Below are positions 44,837 to 54,686 of a stretch of 64,000 bases of DNA, one piece after another. The notes beneath the pieces were generated by a model, which searched no databases, had not been told where the DNA came from, and saw only the letters and a list, made by a program, of their open reading frames with translations. The position numbers and the translations under genes were made by a program. Source of the DNA: Kangiella sp. HZ709 (GTDB lineage: Bacteria > Pseudomonadota > Gammaproteobacteria > Enterobacterales > Kangiellaceae); assembly GCF_009674675.1 (NCBI RefSeq), contig NZ_WKJC01000002.1, positions 248,001-312,000 of the forward strand, written 5' to 3'. Each line of letters opens with the position of its first letter. Within the stretch, counting starts at the first letter, position 1.

Positions 44837-46900
44837 ATGACTAATAAGAAAAACACATCGATCAATACATTGATTTTCTCTTCTTCTGCCAATGAATGCG
44901 AAGAATTAGCAAGCCAATTGAAAAACCTTGGTTTAGCCATACGTCATGAGCAAATTGCCAACAGCGAAAAGCTAAATGAACAACTAAAACAGAAAATTTG
45001 GCATTTAGCCCTGTTTTCTAGCTCTATGGATAACTTTCCGGTTAAGCAGGCTTTATCACTGCTGAAATCACAAAGAACCTTACTACCAGCCATTTACTTA
45101 GCGAATGAATATACCGAGGGAAAGCGTTTAGATATGATGCGCCTGGGTTTAAATGACTGTGTCGATAGAGAAAACATCGATCTTTTATCATGGCTAATCA
45201 AACGTGAGCAAAAAGCAGTAGCCAGTGAATTGGAAGCTTTTGAAGCCAATAAACAAATTCTAGAAACTAGCAAGCGTAATGAGCTGCTGCTAGATAGCTC
45301 AAAAGATGCTATCGCTTATATTGGCGAAGGGATGCATATCTATACCAACCCTACCTATTCAGAGCGTTTTGGCTACGATAATGATGATTTGTCAGCTTTG
45401 ACCATTATGGATTTGATTGCCTCTAGCGACACCCAAAAACTCAAAGATTTATTTAAAGAGCAAGCCGAGTCTGCAGAAGAAGTAGAGTCTCTCATTCAGT
45501 GCAAGAAAGAAGACGGTACTGAATTTGAAGCTATGTTTATCGTATCTTCAGCGGTTTATGATGAAGAACCCTGTTTGCAGCTATTAGTTCGAGAAGTTGC
45601 CGATCAAACCGAGCTCATGGAAAAATTAAAAGAAGCCAGTTCGATTGACCAAGTCACTGGTCTTCTCAATCGACCTGCGTTTGTCAAAAAACTAACAGGA
45701 GCGGTAGAGAGTGCTGACGAAACAGGCCTCGATTCAATTTTGTACTTTATTGAAATTGATGGCTATCAAAACTATTTATCCGAATTTGGCATCTCTGCCT
45801 GTGATGAGTTATTGGATAGCGTTGCTAAATGGCTAACCTCTCAAACTCCTGATGACTCTAGCAAGGGCCGTATTAGCGATAGTAGTTTCGCGATCTTACT
45901 CAGCGAATCAGACAGCCTGCCAAGTGAGTTAGCAAGATTGCTTTGTCAAGAAGTCAAAAACACTAGCTTTGAAATAGCCGGTCAAACCATCAAAATCACC
46001 TTCAGTATTGGTACCGTTACTACTACTGAAAATCAATTACAAGCTGGTAAATTCCTTGCTCAAGCAAACGCTATTTGTAACAAGGTCAAAAACGATGGCG
46101 GTGATGGTTTTAAAATATTTAATCCAACTCTTGATACTCTTTTGAATGAGAAAGAAAAAGCTATTTATGATGAGTTTTTAGAAGCTAAAGAAGCTGGCAA
46201 CATTAAGGTCCTATATCAACCTATGATGCCATTGAAAGGGAGCAGTAACCGCCAGTATTTATCTTTCTTCCGTTATTTAAACGAAAAAGGCGAGTTAATT
46301 TTAGGCGATGGTATCTTTAGTATTTTTGAAAAGTTAGGCGTCGATGCAGAAATTGATCGCTTAAGCATTAAAACCGCACTTAAAGAATTAGCAGACAAAG
46401 ATAAAAACAAACGGTTAAAATTATTTACCAAGCTAAGTCCAGGAACCTTGGTCACAGAAGATTTGCTTGAATGGCTGCTCGATGCTATTGAGAAAGCTGT
46501 GATTGAAACTAACCAGGTCGTACTGTGCGTAGAAGCTGATATTGCTCAATCTTATCTAAATCGTGTGAAAATTTTAAGTGAAGCTTTGGCTGGCTGCGAT
46601 ATTGGCCTATGCCTTAACAATATTGGCGTCAAAGACAAAGAATTAGTAGCAGAAGTAAAACCAAATTACATCACTTTAAGTGGCGACTTCATTGATACCC
46701 TCAAGTCAGATGGTTCTGAAAAGGTGGTCTCTCTAACGAATATCACTAATCAAAATAAAATCATGACGGTAGCCACTAAGCTCGAAGATGCTTCAACCCT
46801 TGCTCTTATTTGGCCGCTAGGGATTGATTTCGCCATGGGTAACTATGTTTCCAAACCTCTTGAGAGCATGAATTACGACTTTACTGAAAACGACTTCTAG
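44837..46900 (+). CDS. FimX-like REC-PAS-GGDEF-EAL protein with degenerate catalytic sites
   Basis: 687-residue protein; P. aeruginosa FimX is 691. Order: REC-like (10-125), PAS (148-255), GGDEF-like (265-428), EAL-like (443-680). The GGDEF position reads RISDSSF (345-351), so no cyclase is expected. The EAL position reads YLSFFRY (474-480) and the catalytic acidic set is altered, so no phosphodiesterase is expected. FimX of this type binds c-di-GMP and controls PilB/PilZ at the pilus pole. Its stop codon intertwines with that of serB. The FimX assignment rests on domain order and degeneracy. Confidence 0.82.
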   Translation: MTNKKNTSINTLIFSSSANECEELASQLKNLGLAIRHEQIANSEKLNEQLKQKIWHLALFSSSMDNFPVKQALSLLKSQRTLLPAIYLANEYTEGKRLDMMRLGLNDCVDRENIDLLSWLIKREQKAVASELEAFEANKQILETSKRNELLLDSSKDAIAYIGEGMHIYTNPTYSERFGYDNDDLSALTIMDLIASSDTQKLKDLFKEQAESAEEVESLIQCKKEDGTEFEAMFIVSSAVYDEEPCLQLLVREVADQTELMEKLKEASSIDQVTGLLNRPAFVKKLTGAVESADETGLDSILYFIEIDGYQNYLSEFGISACDELLDSVAKWLTSQTPDDSSKGRISDSSFAILLSESDSLPSELARLLCQEVKNTSFEIAGQTIKITFSIGTVTTTENQLQAGKFLAQANAICNKVKNDGGDGFKIFNPTLDTLLNEKEKAIYDEFLEAKEAGNIKVLYQPMMPLKGSSNRQYLSFFRYLNEKGELILGDGIFSIFEKLGVDAEIDRLSIKTALKELADKDKNKRLKLFTKLSPGTLVTEDLLEWLLDAIEKAVIETNQVVLCVEADIAQSYLNRVKILSEALAGCDIGLCLNNIGVKDKELVAEVKPNYITLSGDFIDTLKSDGSEKVVSLTNITNQNKIMTVATKLEDASTLALIWPLGIDFAMGNYVSKPLESMNYDFTENDF

Positions 46901-47760
46901 AGACTTCTTGTAAATTCAAATAAATCTATCAAAACCGCCATTGAGGAATATTTCAACACCGAACTGGCGCTTTGATTAACTGCCGGTTTGGCATCGTAAG
47001 CAATTCCGATTCCAGCCGCTTGTAACATTAATAAATCATTAGCTCCGTCACCAATCGCCATCGTTTGTTCTGAAGTAAGATTTAATTCGCTTCTCCACTC
47101 GTTTATGGCTTTGGCTTTTTCTTGCGCATTAATGATAGTTCCTTCAACTTCTCCAGTTAATTCCTTATCGTCTATTTGCAACCGATTGGCACGAATATAA
47201 CTAAATTCTACCTGTTGTTTTAGACTTTCGGCAAAAGGCGTAAAGCCGCCAGAAGCTATAGCTAGTTGGCATTTTTGAGAAGTTAAGTATTGGCAAAATT
47301 CTTTAACTCCAGGATTAAACTCAAGCTTAGCTGCTAAATCTTGAATCACACTCTGGGGTAAACCGGCTAGATGCTTCACACGTTGGCGTAAACTTTGATT
47401 AAAATCTAATTCTCCTTGCATTGCTAACTCAGTAATTAAAGACACTTCTTGCTTTTTATTGGCATAGTTAGCCAGCTCATCTATAACTTCTATTGGGATT
47501 AGCGTGGAGTCCATATCAAAGACCACCAGCTCTGGTAGCTTTAATGGCGATAGTGAAAAAATGTAATCTAACTGATGTAATTCTAATTTCGCTTTAATCT
47601 TTCGGAGTTTCTGCTGAGTTATTTCGACTATCGCCAAACTCTTGCAATTTGTTGCAGGAGTATCTTTGATGATAATTTTTTTAAAATCAAAGTTATTATC
47701 CAACAAGGCCTTTAGGGCGACGATGGAGTGACTAGAACTAATAATATACAAATAGGCCAT
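46897..47760 (-). CDS. serB: phosphoserine phosphatase
   Basis: HAD-family phosphatase for the last step of serine synthesis. An N-terminal ACT-like part is followed by the catalytic DMDSTLI, ASGGFTPFAE and GDGANDLLM motifs. The start is uncertain: ATG at 47760 (MAYLYIISS) gives 287 residues, and an in-frame GTG at 47784 gives 295; neither has a clear ribosome site. I prefer the ATG, as the domain begins there. It is convergent with the FimX-like gene, with stops overlapping by four bases, and divergent from the Smp-like gene. Confidence 0.93.
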   Translation of the reverse strand: MAYLYIISSSHSIVALKALLDNNFDFKKIIIKDTPATNCKSLAIVEITQQKLRKIKAKLELHQLDYIFSLSPLKLPELVVFDMDSTLIPIEVIDELANYANKKQEVSLITELAMQGELDFNQSLRQRVKHLAGLPQSVIQDLAAKLEFNPGVKEFCQYLTSQKCQLAIASGGFTPFAESLKQQVEFSYIRANRLQIDDKELTGEVEGTIINAQEKAKAINEWRSELNLTSEQTMAIGDGANDLLMLQAAGIGIAYDAKPAVNQSASSVLKYSSMAVLIDLFEFTRSL

Positions 47761-47836
47761 TGAGAATATCGCTTTGGATTGCACAACAGGTTTTTAAAGT
47801 GTGCTATATTATTGAAAAATTTATGGAATATTACCA

Positions 47837-48922
47837 GTGAAGTTACCGCATAAAGTATCTCAATGGTTAAACTCGATACCAACCGTTAAATTTCTATTTT
47901 TATTAGCAGTTTTTTTGTTATTGTATGCGGTAGCTGCCCAAAGCTTTTTATCCTTTAAGCAAAAAGATTATCAAGACGTCCAAGCATCACAGTTAATCGA
48001 TTTCATCATTAAGAGTGGCGATCAACAACTAAAACCCTTGTTAGTCGCTAATCGTTATGAAGCTATCCCTGAAGTTTTAACGAGTTTACTAACTTATCAG
48101 CAGCTACAGAGCCTCGCTGTCTATCAAGCTAATGGCAACTTAATCGACAAAGCGGTAGCAAAGTCTTCAAAAGAAGACCAAAATTTCTTGCCAAAAGTTT
48201 CTTATCTATCCATTAAAGAACAAGATACGGCTTATATTATTTATCAATTTAATGCGCCCAACTCTCAAGTTTCTTCGAACCACCATTGGCTTTATTATTT
48301 ATCAGGAGTTGTTTGGTTATTGGCAGCAATAACCTTGCTATTCAAAATCAAGCCCAATAAAGCTACTAAGCCAGTTATTGCAGAGCTAGAACCTCGTGTG
48401 AGTTACCGATCTGAATTAAAGCAACTACTCAAACGTAGTCAGCAACAGCTGGAATCATCAAACTTATTGATTATCCATGCCAATTGGGAGCTTTATAATC
48501 AAAAACCTAAACAAACTCTATTATCTTTATTTAACAAGTGGACAGCTCATAATAAAAGCTCGTTAGTTTCATTTGAAAATGATTTGCTGATCTTTGCCTT
48601 GCCCGAAGAGTTGGGTTTAGATAACTTTAAAAAAATCCAAATTCTTGAATCTTGCCTTAAACAGTTGGATTTCAATCCGAAACTTTTAATAAACAACTTA
48701 AAGTTTGAAAATGCCGTATATCAACATTTCTTTAGTATCGTTGAGCCCGGATTATGGATAGAAGCAACTGAAGATTATTTACAAACCTTAAGCGATATCA
48801 TTAAAACAGATATTGAAATTGAAGTAGAAGATTTTGGAGAGTTTCATTTGTTGATGATTGACGCTCTAACCGCAGATGATGCCATGGTTATTGAGCGTCA
48901 AACTCGTTTTTTACTGCAATAA
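47837..48922 (+). CDS. Smp/AhpA-like membrane protein adjacent to serB
   Basis: 361-residue inner-membrane protein: helix at about 18-38, periplasmic loop 39-150, helix at 151-170, then a cytosolic part of 190 residues. In E. coli the membrane protein Smp (YtjB) is divergent from serB with the same two-helix, periplasmic-loop layout, and AhpA family members resemble it. The cytosolic part here is longer. Role unknown. It ends one base before the convergent parC. Confidence 0.75.
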   Translation: MKLPHKVSQWLNSIPTVKFLFLLAVFLLLYAVAAQSFLSFKQKDYQDVQASQLIDFIIKSGDQQLKPLLVANRYEAIPEVLTSLLTYQQLQSLAVYQANGNLIDKAVAKSSKEDQNFLPKVSYLSIKEQDTAYIIYQFNAPNSQVSSNHHWLYYLSGVVWLLAAITLLFKIKPNKATKPVIAELEPRVSYRSELKQLLKRSQQQLESSNLLIIHANWELYNQKPKQTLLSLFNKWTAHNKSSLVSFENDLLIFALPEELGLDNFKKIQILESCLKQLDFNPKLLINNLKFENAVYQHFFSIVEPGLWIEATEDYLQTLSDIIKTDIEIEVEDFGEFHLLMIDALTADDAMVIERQTRFLLQ

Positions 48923-48923
48923 A

Positions 48924-51176
48924 CTAATCTTTAGTTTCAACCTGCATAGAATCAACTCGCTGAAAGCCCCTTGGCAGCTTGCTGCCACGCCTACCACGCT
49001 CGCCGCGATAATGCTCAAGATCTTTTGGTTTCAAAGTTAAATGGCGCTTACCTGAATAAATTACTAAAGAGTCTTTTTCAGAAATTATAGCCACTGCTAC
49101 CACAAACTCTTCACGCAGCTTTAGCCGTGCAGTTGGAATACTGATAATTTTATTACCTTTACCTTTGCCTAATTGCGGTAAATCTTGTAGCGGGAAAGCA
49201 AGCATTCTGCCTTCATTAGATACCGCAACGCAATATTGGGAATCATAGTCATTCACCCGCCTTGGTTTTAAAACTTTAGCACCGGATGGTAAGGATAAAA
49301 ATGCCTTACCATTTTTGGTTTTAGTGACTAAATCGGAGAATTGACCAACAAAACCATAGCCTGCATCTGATGCAAACAAGAATTTTTGCTCATCTTCGCC
49401 CATGATAGTGGCTAAAAATTCAGCTCCAGCCACAGGATTTACTCGACCGGTTACCGGCTCACCTAACCCCCTTGCAGAAGGTAAGGTGCTCGCCAGCAAA
49501 GAGAAGGTTCTGCCAGTCGAATCTAAAAAGACCGCATATTGATTGGATTTACCTTTACTGGAATCTAGGTAATCATCACCAGAGCGATAATTCATTCCTG
49601 CAGCATCAATATCATGACCTTTAGCACATCGTACCCAGCCTTTTTCCGATAAAACTACTGTTACAGGTTCCGTTGGCATCAAGTCCGTTTCTGATAATGC
49701 TTTAGCTTCTTTACGCTCTACGATTTGCGATCGGCGCTCATCGCCAAAGTCTTGCATTGCTTCTTTAATTTCTTTCTTAATTAAAGTTTTCATACGAGCT
49801 TTTGAGCCTAAAGTTAACTGTAAATAATCGGCTTCATCTTCCAGTTCTTCTTGTTCTGCTCGGATTTTCATTTCTTCTAACTTAGCTAGATGTCGAAGCT
49901 TTAACTCTAAAATAGCTTCAGCTTGGCGATCGCTTATTTTGAAACGTGCCATTAGTTTAGGCTTTGGCTTATCTTCAGTTCGAATAATATGAATGACTTC
50001 ATCAATGTTTAAAAAAGCAACCAATAAACCATCTAAAATATGCAGTCGGTCATGCACTTTATCTAAGCGATATTGTAAACGGCGTCTTACTGTTTCATAC
50101 CGGTAATCGAGCCATTCTTTTAAGAAAACGCGCAAGTTTTTTACTTGTGGTCTTCCATCAATTCCTATCACATTCATATTAACGCGATAGGTACGTTCTA
50201 AATCAGTTGTCGCGAATAAATGATACATTAGCTCATTAATATCAATACGATTAGAGCGAGGTATAATGACTAAACGAGTTGGGTTCTCATGATCGGATTC
50301 ATCGCGTAAATCAGAGACCATTGGCAATTTTTTTGCCTGCATTTGAGCAGCTATCTGCTCTAAAACTTTTGCTCCCGATACTTGGTGCGGCAAAGCATCA
50401 ATAATAATTTCACCATCTTCCACTTCAAATCGAGCACGCATTCTTATGGAGCCACGCCCTTCTTGATACATTTTCAAAAGGTCATCAGCTGGGGTAATAA
50501 TATCGGCATCTGTTGGGAAGTCAGGTCCCTGAATGTGTTGCATTAATTCAGGGATATCGGCTTTTGGGTTTTCTAGTAAATGGATACAAGCATTCGCAAC
50601 TTCAGTTAAATTATGCGGAGGAATATCGGTTGCCATCCCAACGGCAATGCCGGTGGTGCCATTAAGTAATAAGTTTGGCAAGCGTGCCGGTAACACTTTA
50701 GGTTCCTGCATAGTTCCATCAAAGTTAGGCGCCCAATCAACAGTACCTTGACTAACTTCGGTCAGTAAAACTTCAGAATATTTTGCTAAGCGCGATTCGG
50801 TATATCGCATTGCGGCAAAAGATTTAGGATCGTCCGGTGCACCCCAGTTTCCTTGACCATCCACTAATGGATAGCGATACGAAAACGGTTGCGCCATTAA
50901 AACCATTGCTTCATAACAAGCTGAATCACCATGCGGATGAAACTTACCTAAAACATCACCAACTGTACGTGCAGATTTTTTATATTTTGCAGTAGCTTTT
51001 AGACCCAGCTCGCTCATAGCGTAAACGATACGTCTTTGCACAGGCTTCAGACCATCACCAATATGTGGCAATGCGCGATCCATAATCACGTACATGGAAT
51101 AATTCAAATATGCCTGCTCAGTAAATTCTGCAAGCGGCTTTTGTTCAATTCCTTCGTAATTGAGTTCTTCAGTCAT
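48924..51176 (-). CDS. parC: DNA topoisomerase IV subunit A
   Basis: ParC breaks and rejoins DNA to decatenate chromosomes with ParE. The 750 residues match the family (752). The catalytic tyrosine is in [10 protein letters not shown] (Y125). The quinolone-determining region [12 protein letters not shown] has the wild-type Ser and Glu at the E. coli S80 and E84 positions. The C-terminal propeller ([14 protein letters not shown]) is full length. The start is placed at ATG 51176, after AGAG; a TTG lies one codon upstream. A 22-bp palindrome separates it from parE. Confidence 0.96.
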   Translation of the reverse strand: MTEELNYEGIEQKPLAEFTEQAYLNYSMYVIMDRALPHIGDGLKPVQRRIVYAMSELGLKATAKYKKSARTVGDVLGKFHPHGDSACYEAMVLMAQPFSYRYPLVDGQGNWGAPDDPKSFAAMRYTESRLAKYSEVLLTEVSQGTVDWAPNFDGTMQEPKVLPARLPNLLLNGTTGIAVGMATDIPPHNLTEVANACIHLLENPKADIPELMQHIQGPDFPTDADIITPADDLLKMYQEGRGSIRMRARFEVEDGEIIIDALPHQVSGAKVLEQIAAQMQAKKLPMVSDLRDESDHENPTRLVIIPRSNRIDINELMYHLFATTDLERTYRVNMNVIGIDGRPQVKNLRVFLKEWLDYRYETVRRRLQYRLDKVHDRLHILDGLLVAFLNIDEVIHIIRTEDKPKPKLMARFKISDRQAEAILELKLRHLAKLEEMKIRAEQEELEDEADYLQLTLGSKARMKTLIKKEIKEAMQDFGDERRSQIVERKEAKALSETDLMPTEPVTVVLSEKGWVRCAKGHDIDAAGMNYRSGDDYLDSSKGKSNQYAVFLDSTGRTFSLLASTLPSARGLGEPVTGRVNPVAGAEFLATIMGEDEQKFLFASDAGYGFVGQFSDLVTKTKNGKAFLSLPSGAKVLKPRRVNDYDSQYCVAVSNEGRMLAFPLQDLPQLGKGKGNKIISIPTARLKLREEFVVAVAIISEKDSLVIYSGKRHLTLKPKDLEHYRGERGRRGSKLPRGFQRVDSMQVETKD

Positions 51177-51209
51177 CAATTATTCTCTTACTTTAAATTT
51201 CTATTGATA

Positions 51210-51231
51210 TCAGCTTGTTTAAACAAGCTGA
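51210..51231. repeat. 22-bp perfect palindrome between parE and parC
   Basis: Arms TCAGCTTGTT and AACAAGCTGA around TTAA form a perfect palindrome that begins one base after the parE stop. On the minus strand no T-run follows directly, so it is a weak terminator at best. It may trim or attenuate the parE-parC transcript. Confidence 0.6.
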
Positions 51232-51232
51232 A

Positions 51233-53122
51233 TTAAAAGTCGGCTTTATTGCCCTTTTCTTCTAACCAAATTTTTCGATCAGATGCACGCTTTTTAGAGA
51301 GCAACATATCCATAACCTTTTCAGAGTTATCACCACCATCAATGGTCAGTTGAACCAAACGGCGCGTTTCTTGCGCCATGGTGGTCTCTCTCAATTGCTT
51401 AGGGTTCATTTCGCCCAAGCCTTTAAAGCGCTGAATCTGCACTTTGCCACGTTTTTTCTCGGCTTTGATTAGGTCTAAAACACCCTCTTTTTCATCTTCA
51501 TCCAGTGCATAATAAACGTCTTTACCGATGTCAATACGATAGAGTGGCGGCATTGCTACATAAACATGACCCGCTCTAACTAGCGGCCTAAAATGCCTTA
51601 AAAATAGTGCGCATAACAAGGTTGCAATATGTAAACCATCGGAATCAGCATCAGCCAAAATACAAATCTTTCCATATCTCAGTTTAGATAAGTCATCAGA
51701 GTTTGGATCAAGGCCTACCGCAACCGAAATATCATGCACTTCTTGCGAGGCCAAAATTTGCGAAGAATCTACTTCCCAAGTATTTAAGATCTTTCCCCTT
51801 AGCGGCATAATCGCTTGAAACTCTTTATTACGAGCTTGCTTTGCAGAGCCACCTGCAGAATCACCTTCAACTAAAAAGAGTTCACTTGCCATAGCATCTT
51901 GACCAACACAGTCTGCTAATTTGCCAGGTAGCGCTGGGCCTTGAGTGATTTTTTTTCTAGCGACCTTCTTACCTGCTCGCATGCGCTTGTGCGCATTAGC
52001 AATTGCTCTTTCGGCTAATAAATCGCCAATCGTAGGATTTTGATTCAACCATAAACTAAAGGCATCTTTGACCACACCAGCGACAAATGTCGCGCATTGC
52101 CGGGATGAGAGTCTTTCTTTGGTTTGCCCTGAAAATTGTGGGTCATCAAGTTTTACCGACAAAACATAAGAAATACGGTCCCACATATCATCAGCCGTTA
52201 GCTTAACTCCACGTGGTAATAAATTTCTAAATTCACAAAATTCACGAATAGCTTCAATAACACCATTGCGCAAACCATTAACATGAGTTCCACCTTGCGC
52301 AGTTGGGATTAAATTTACATAGCTTTCTGCTAAACAGTCACCACCATCGGTCATCCACATAAAAGCCCAATCAACAGCTTCTGACTCACCTTGCATCGAA
52401 CCAACAAATGGCTCATCGGGTAACTTTTCAAAACCAGAAGCAGCCTCTAAGAGATAAGCGGTTAAGCCATCTTCATACAACCACTCTTCTTTTTCGCCGC
52501 TTTTCTTGTTATCAAAAATAATCTTTAAACCAGGACATAAAATCGCTTTCGCCTTTAAGACGTGTGAGAGCCTGGAAACAGAGAATTTTTCTGAATCGAA
52601 GTATTGGGTATCTGGCCAGAACTTTACTGAAGTTCCTGTATTGCGTTTACCAACATCACCAATCACTTTTAGATCGGTTTTCTTAAAACCATCTTCGAAA
52701 GCCATACTATAGTGTTTGCCATCTCGTTTTACTGAGACTTCAACTCTTTTTGAAAGAGCATTCACGACCGAGATACCAACACCGTGTAAACCGCCAGAAA
52801 ACTGATAGTTTTTATTGGAGAATTTACCGCCGGCATGTAATTTTGTGAGAATCAACTCAACTCCAGGGATACCCTCCTCTGGATGAATATCCACTGGCAT
52901 TCCGCGGCCATCATCAATGACTTCTAACGAATCGTCTTTATATAGAATCACTTGCACCGTTTTAGCATGACCGGCTAGAGCTTCATCGACACTGTTGTCG
53001 ATTACTTCTTGCGCTAAATGATTGGGGCGACTAGTATCCGTGTACATACCCGGACGTTTTTTTACAGGATCTAAGCCACTTAAAACTTCAATAGCTTCTG
53101 CGTTATATTGCTGATTTGACAT
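51233..53122 (-). CDS. parE: DNA topoisomerase IV subunit B
   Basis: ATPase subunit of topoisomerase IV, 629 residues (E. coli 630). The GHKL ATPase shows DNSVDEAL, DDGRGMPVD and GGLHGVGISVVNALS. The TOPRIM part shows EGDSAGGSAKQARN and ADADSDGLHI. The parE-parC order and minus orientation match other gammaproteobacteria, with cpdA upstream. The 161-bp gap to cpdA contains an AAGATT-TAGAT-AATCTT hairpin near 53138-53154 but no yqiA gene, which lies there in E. coli. Confidence 0.96.
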   Translation of the reverse strand: MSNQQYNAEAIEVLSGLDPVKKRPGMYTDTSRPNHLAQEVIDNSVDEALAGHAKTVQVILYKDDSLEVIDDGRGMPVDIHPEEGIPGVELILTKLHAGGKFSNKNYQFSGGLHGVGISVVNALSKRVEVSVKRDGKHYSMAFEDGFKKTDLKVIGDVGKRNTGTSVKFWPDTQYFDSEKFSVSRLSHVLKAKAILCPGLKIIFDNKKSGEKEEWLYEDGLTAYLLEAASGFEKLPDEPFVGSMQGESEAVDWAFMWMTDGGDCLAESYVNLIPTAQGGTHVNGLRNGVIEAIREFCEFRNLLPRGVKLTADDMWDRISYVLSVKLDDPQFSGQTKERLSSRQCATFVAGVVKDAFSLWLNQNPTIGDLLAERAIANAHKRMRAGKKVARKKITQGPALPGKLADCVGQDAMASELFLVEGDSAGGSAKQARNKEFQAIMPLRGKILNTWEVDSSQILASQEVHDISVAVGLDPNSDDLSKLRYGKICILADADSDGLHIATLLCALFLRHFRPLVRAGHVYVAMPPLYRIDIGKDVYYALDEDEKEGVLDLIKAEKKRGKVQIQRFKGLGEMNPKQLRETTMAQETRRLVQLTIDGGDNSEKVMDMLLSKKRASDRKIWLEEKGNKADF

Positions 53123-53283
53123 AAATTACTGATTTATAAGATTTAGATAATCTTGAGTTATTATTTGAATGAAATTGTTCTGAAATACCCAATATATTGA
53201 GCTTCCTTTATCTAGCCATCCTATAAAGCTCGATCAGCAAGTGCAAGTAAAAATTAAACTATAAAACAGATTTGAGGTAATAA

Positions 53284-54117
53284 TTAATAGCCAGTGGCAG
53301 TCATATCAAGACTAAGCTTGAAATCATTAACGCGAATCACTTGCGTCTCCACTTTACCTGAAGGATAACAATGGTAAATACGATAACCCGGTAATTCTTC
53401 ACTGACAGCAAACTCGCTTGAATTTTGCTTAAATTGTATACAAGTTGAAGGGGCGGAATAATAATCAATATTCTGTTGGGTAACAGAAAGATCTTGGTGA
53501 ATATGTCCAAAGCCGCAAGCTTTCACCTGTTTAAACTCAGACAGCATAGCGGTAAATTCTTCGCAGTTCTTTATGCCAATATCATCAATCCAATCCGCAT
53601 TACTATAAACTGGGTGATGATGAGTAAAAACTAAAGCGTTAGAATCATTCGTGTTCAATTGTTGTTGGATCCAGTGCATTTCATCAGACGATATTAAACC
53701 ATGCACTTTCCCTTTAACTTGACTGTGCGCCAGTAGAATTTGCCAATTTTTAATGTCGAGTTGCTTGTTAGTTTTGATATGACCAGCTTCAGCAAGCGAC
53801 TCAAGAGCATCTACCTCATCATGATTTCCAGCCAAACAATAAATAGGGCAGTTAAACACTTTCATCGCTTGCGCAAAAAACTCATAAGACTCGGCGGATA
53901 AATCTTGCGAAATATCGCCAGTCACGATAATCAGATCAATATATAGATGATTGGCTTGGATTAAATCCAATGTAGCGAGAAAGCTCTCGCGAGTGTTCAC
54001 TCCTAACAGTGAACCCGATTCATCTGCAAAAAGGTGAGGATCGGATATCTGAATCAATTCCAGCGTATCGACTGTTTCTGATGACTTAATAATCGCAGGC
54101 TCTAGTTTACTCAACAC
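53284..54117 (-). CDS. cpdA: 3',5'-cyclic-AMP phosphodiesterase
   Basis: CpdA hydrolyses cAMP and so sets CRP activity. The metallophosphoesterase motifs are SDPHLF, GDISQD, AGNHDE, THHHPVY and FGHIHQD. The 277 residues fit E. coli CpdA (275). It begins with GTG (TTG follows as codon two); there is no in-frame ATG nearby. Its place in nudF-yqiB-cpdA-parE is as in E. coli. A CRP-like site near 10520 in this window shows a possible target of the cAMP it removes. Confidence 0.93.
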   Translation of the reverse strand: MLSKLEPAIIKSSETVDTLELIQISDPHLFADESGSLLGVNTRESFLATLDLIQANHLYIDLIIVTGDISQDLSAESYEFFAQAMKVFNCPIYCLAGNHDEVDALESLAEAGHIKTNKQLDIKNWQILLAHSQVKGKVHGLISSDEMHWIQQQLNTNDSNALVFTHHHPVYSNADWIDDIGIKNCEEFTAMLSEFKQVKACGFGHIHQDLSVTQQNIDYYSAPSTCIQFKQNSSEFAVSEELPGYRIYHCYPSGKVETQVIRVNDFKLSLDMTATGY

Positions 54118-54157
54118 ACTGATATTTAATTAATTTTCTAGAATTATCACTTATTTT

Positions 54158-54649
54158 TCAGGATAAAAACGCCAATTGCGTCTTATATTCAATATCGACT
54201 TCGCCATATTCGAGACAAAAACTGAGCCATTCGCCTAAAAAGCGATTGAGTTGAGCTTTTTCATCAACTTGTTTCATTTCTGGATTAGGCTGCTTAAAAA
54301 CCGGTGGCAGCATAGAGTCATGCACCCCTGAAAGCACTTCAGCCATCTTGGCATCATGATAAACCCTAACACAAAAAGTTCTGTGTAAGTGTTTTAGCAC
54401 TTCTCCTTGTTGAAACTCTGGTTGCTTAAACCCTTGCTGCTTAAGTTCCACAGTCTGAGTGTAACGACTTGCCTGTAATAAACTAATAGCGAGCGAAGGC
54501 TGTTTTTGAAAATGCACCTGTGTAAGTGGTGCAATTTTGCTTATTGAAGCCATTTCAGGAAGCAACTTCATGAATTTTGCATAATTAGTCGTAGACACAG
54601 CCATAAAAGAGCGCAAATCTGGACTATATTTTTTTTGAAAATTACCCAT
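54158..54649 (-). CDS. yqiB: YqiB-like DUF1249 protein
   Basis: 163-residue cytosolic protein of the DUF1249 family. Recognisable by KKYSPDLRSFMAVSTTNYAK at the N-terminus and the middle FCVRVYHDAKMAEVLSG. It lies between nudF and cpdA, as yqiB does in E. coli (140 residues); this one is slightly longer. Function is unknown. The gap to cpdA is 40 bp and to nudF 37 bp, so it is probably co-transcribed with both. Confidence 0.88.
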   Translation of the reverse strand: MGNFQKKYSPDLRSFMAVSTTNYAKFMKLLPEMASISKIAPLTQVHFQKQPSLAISLLQASRYTQTVELKQQGFKQPEFQQGEVLKHLHRTFCVRVYHDAKMAEVLSGVHDSMLPPVFKQPNPEMKQVDEKAQLNRFLGEWLSFCLEYGEVDIEYKTQLAFLS

Positions 54650-54686
54650 GCAAGTTTTAACTCTTAGTTCTTAATTCTTAACTCAT

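Noticed and set aside
44837-46900. Active diguanylate cyclase or phosphodiesterase.
   Set aside because: The GGDEF and EAL positions read ISDSSF and LSF.
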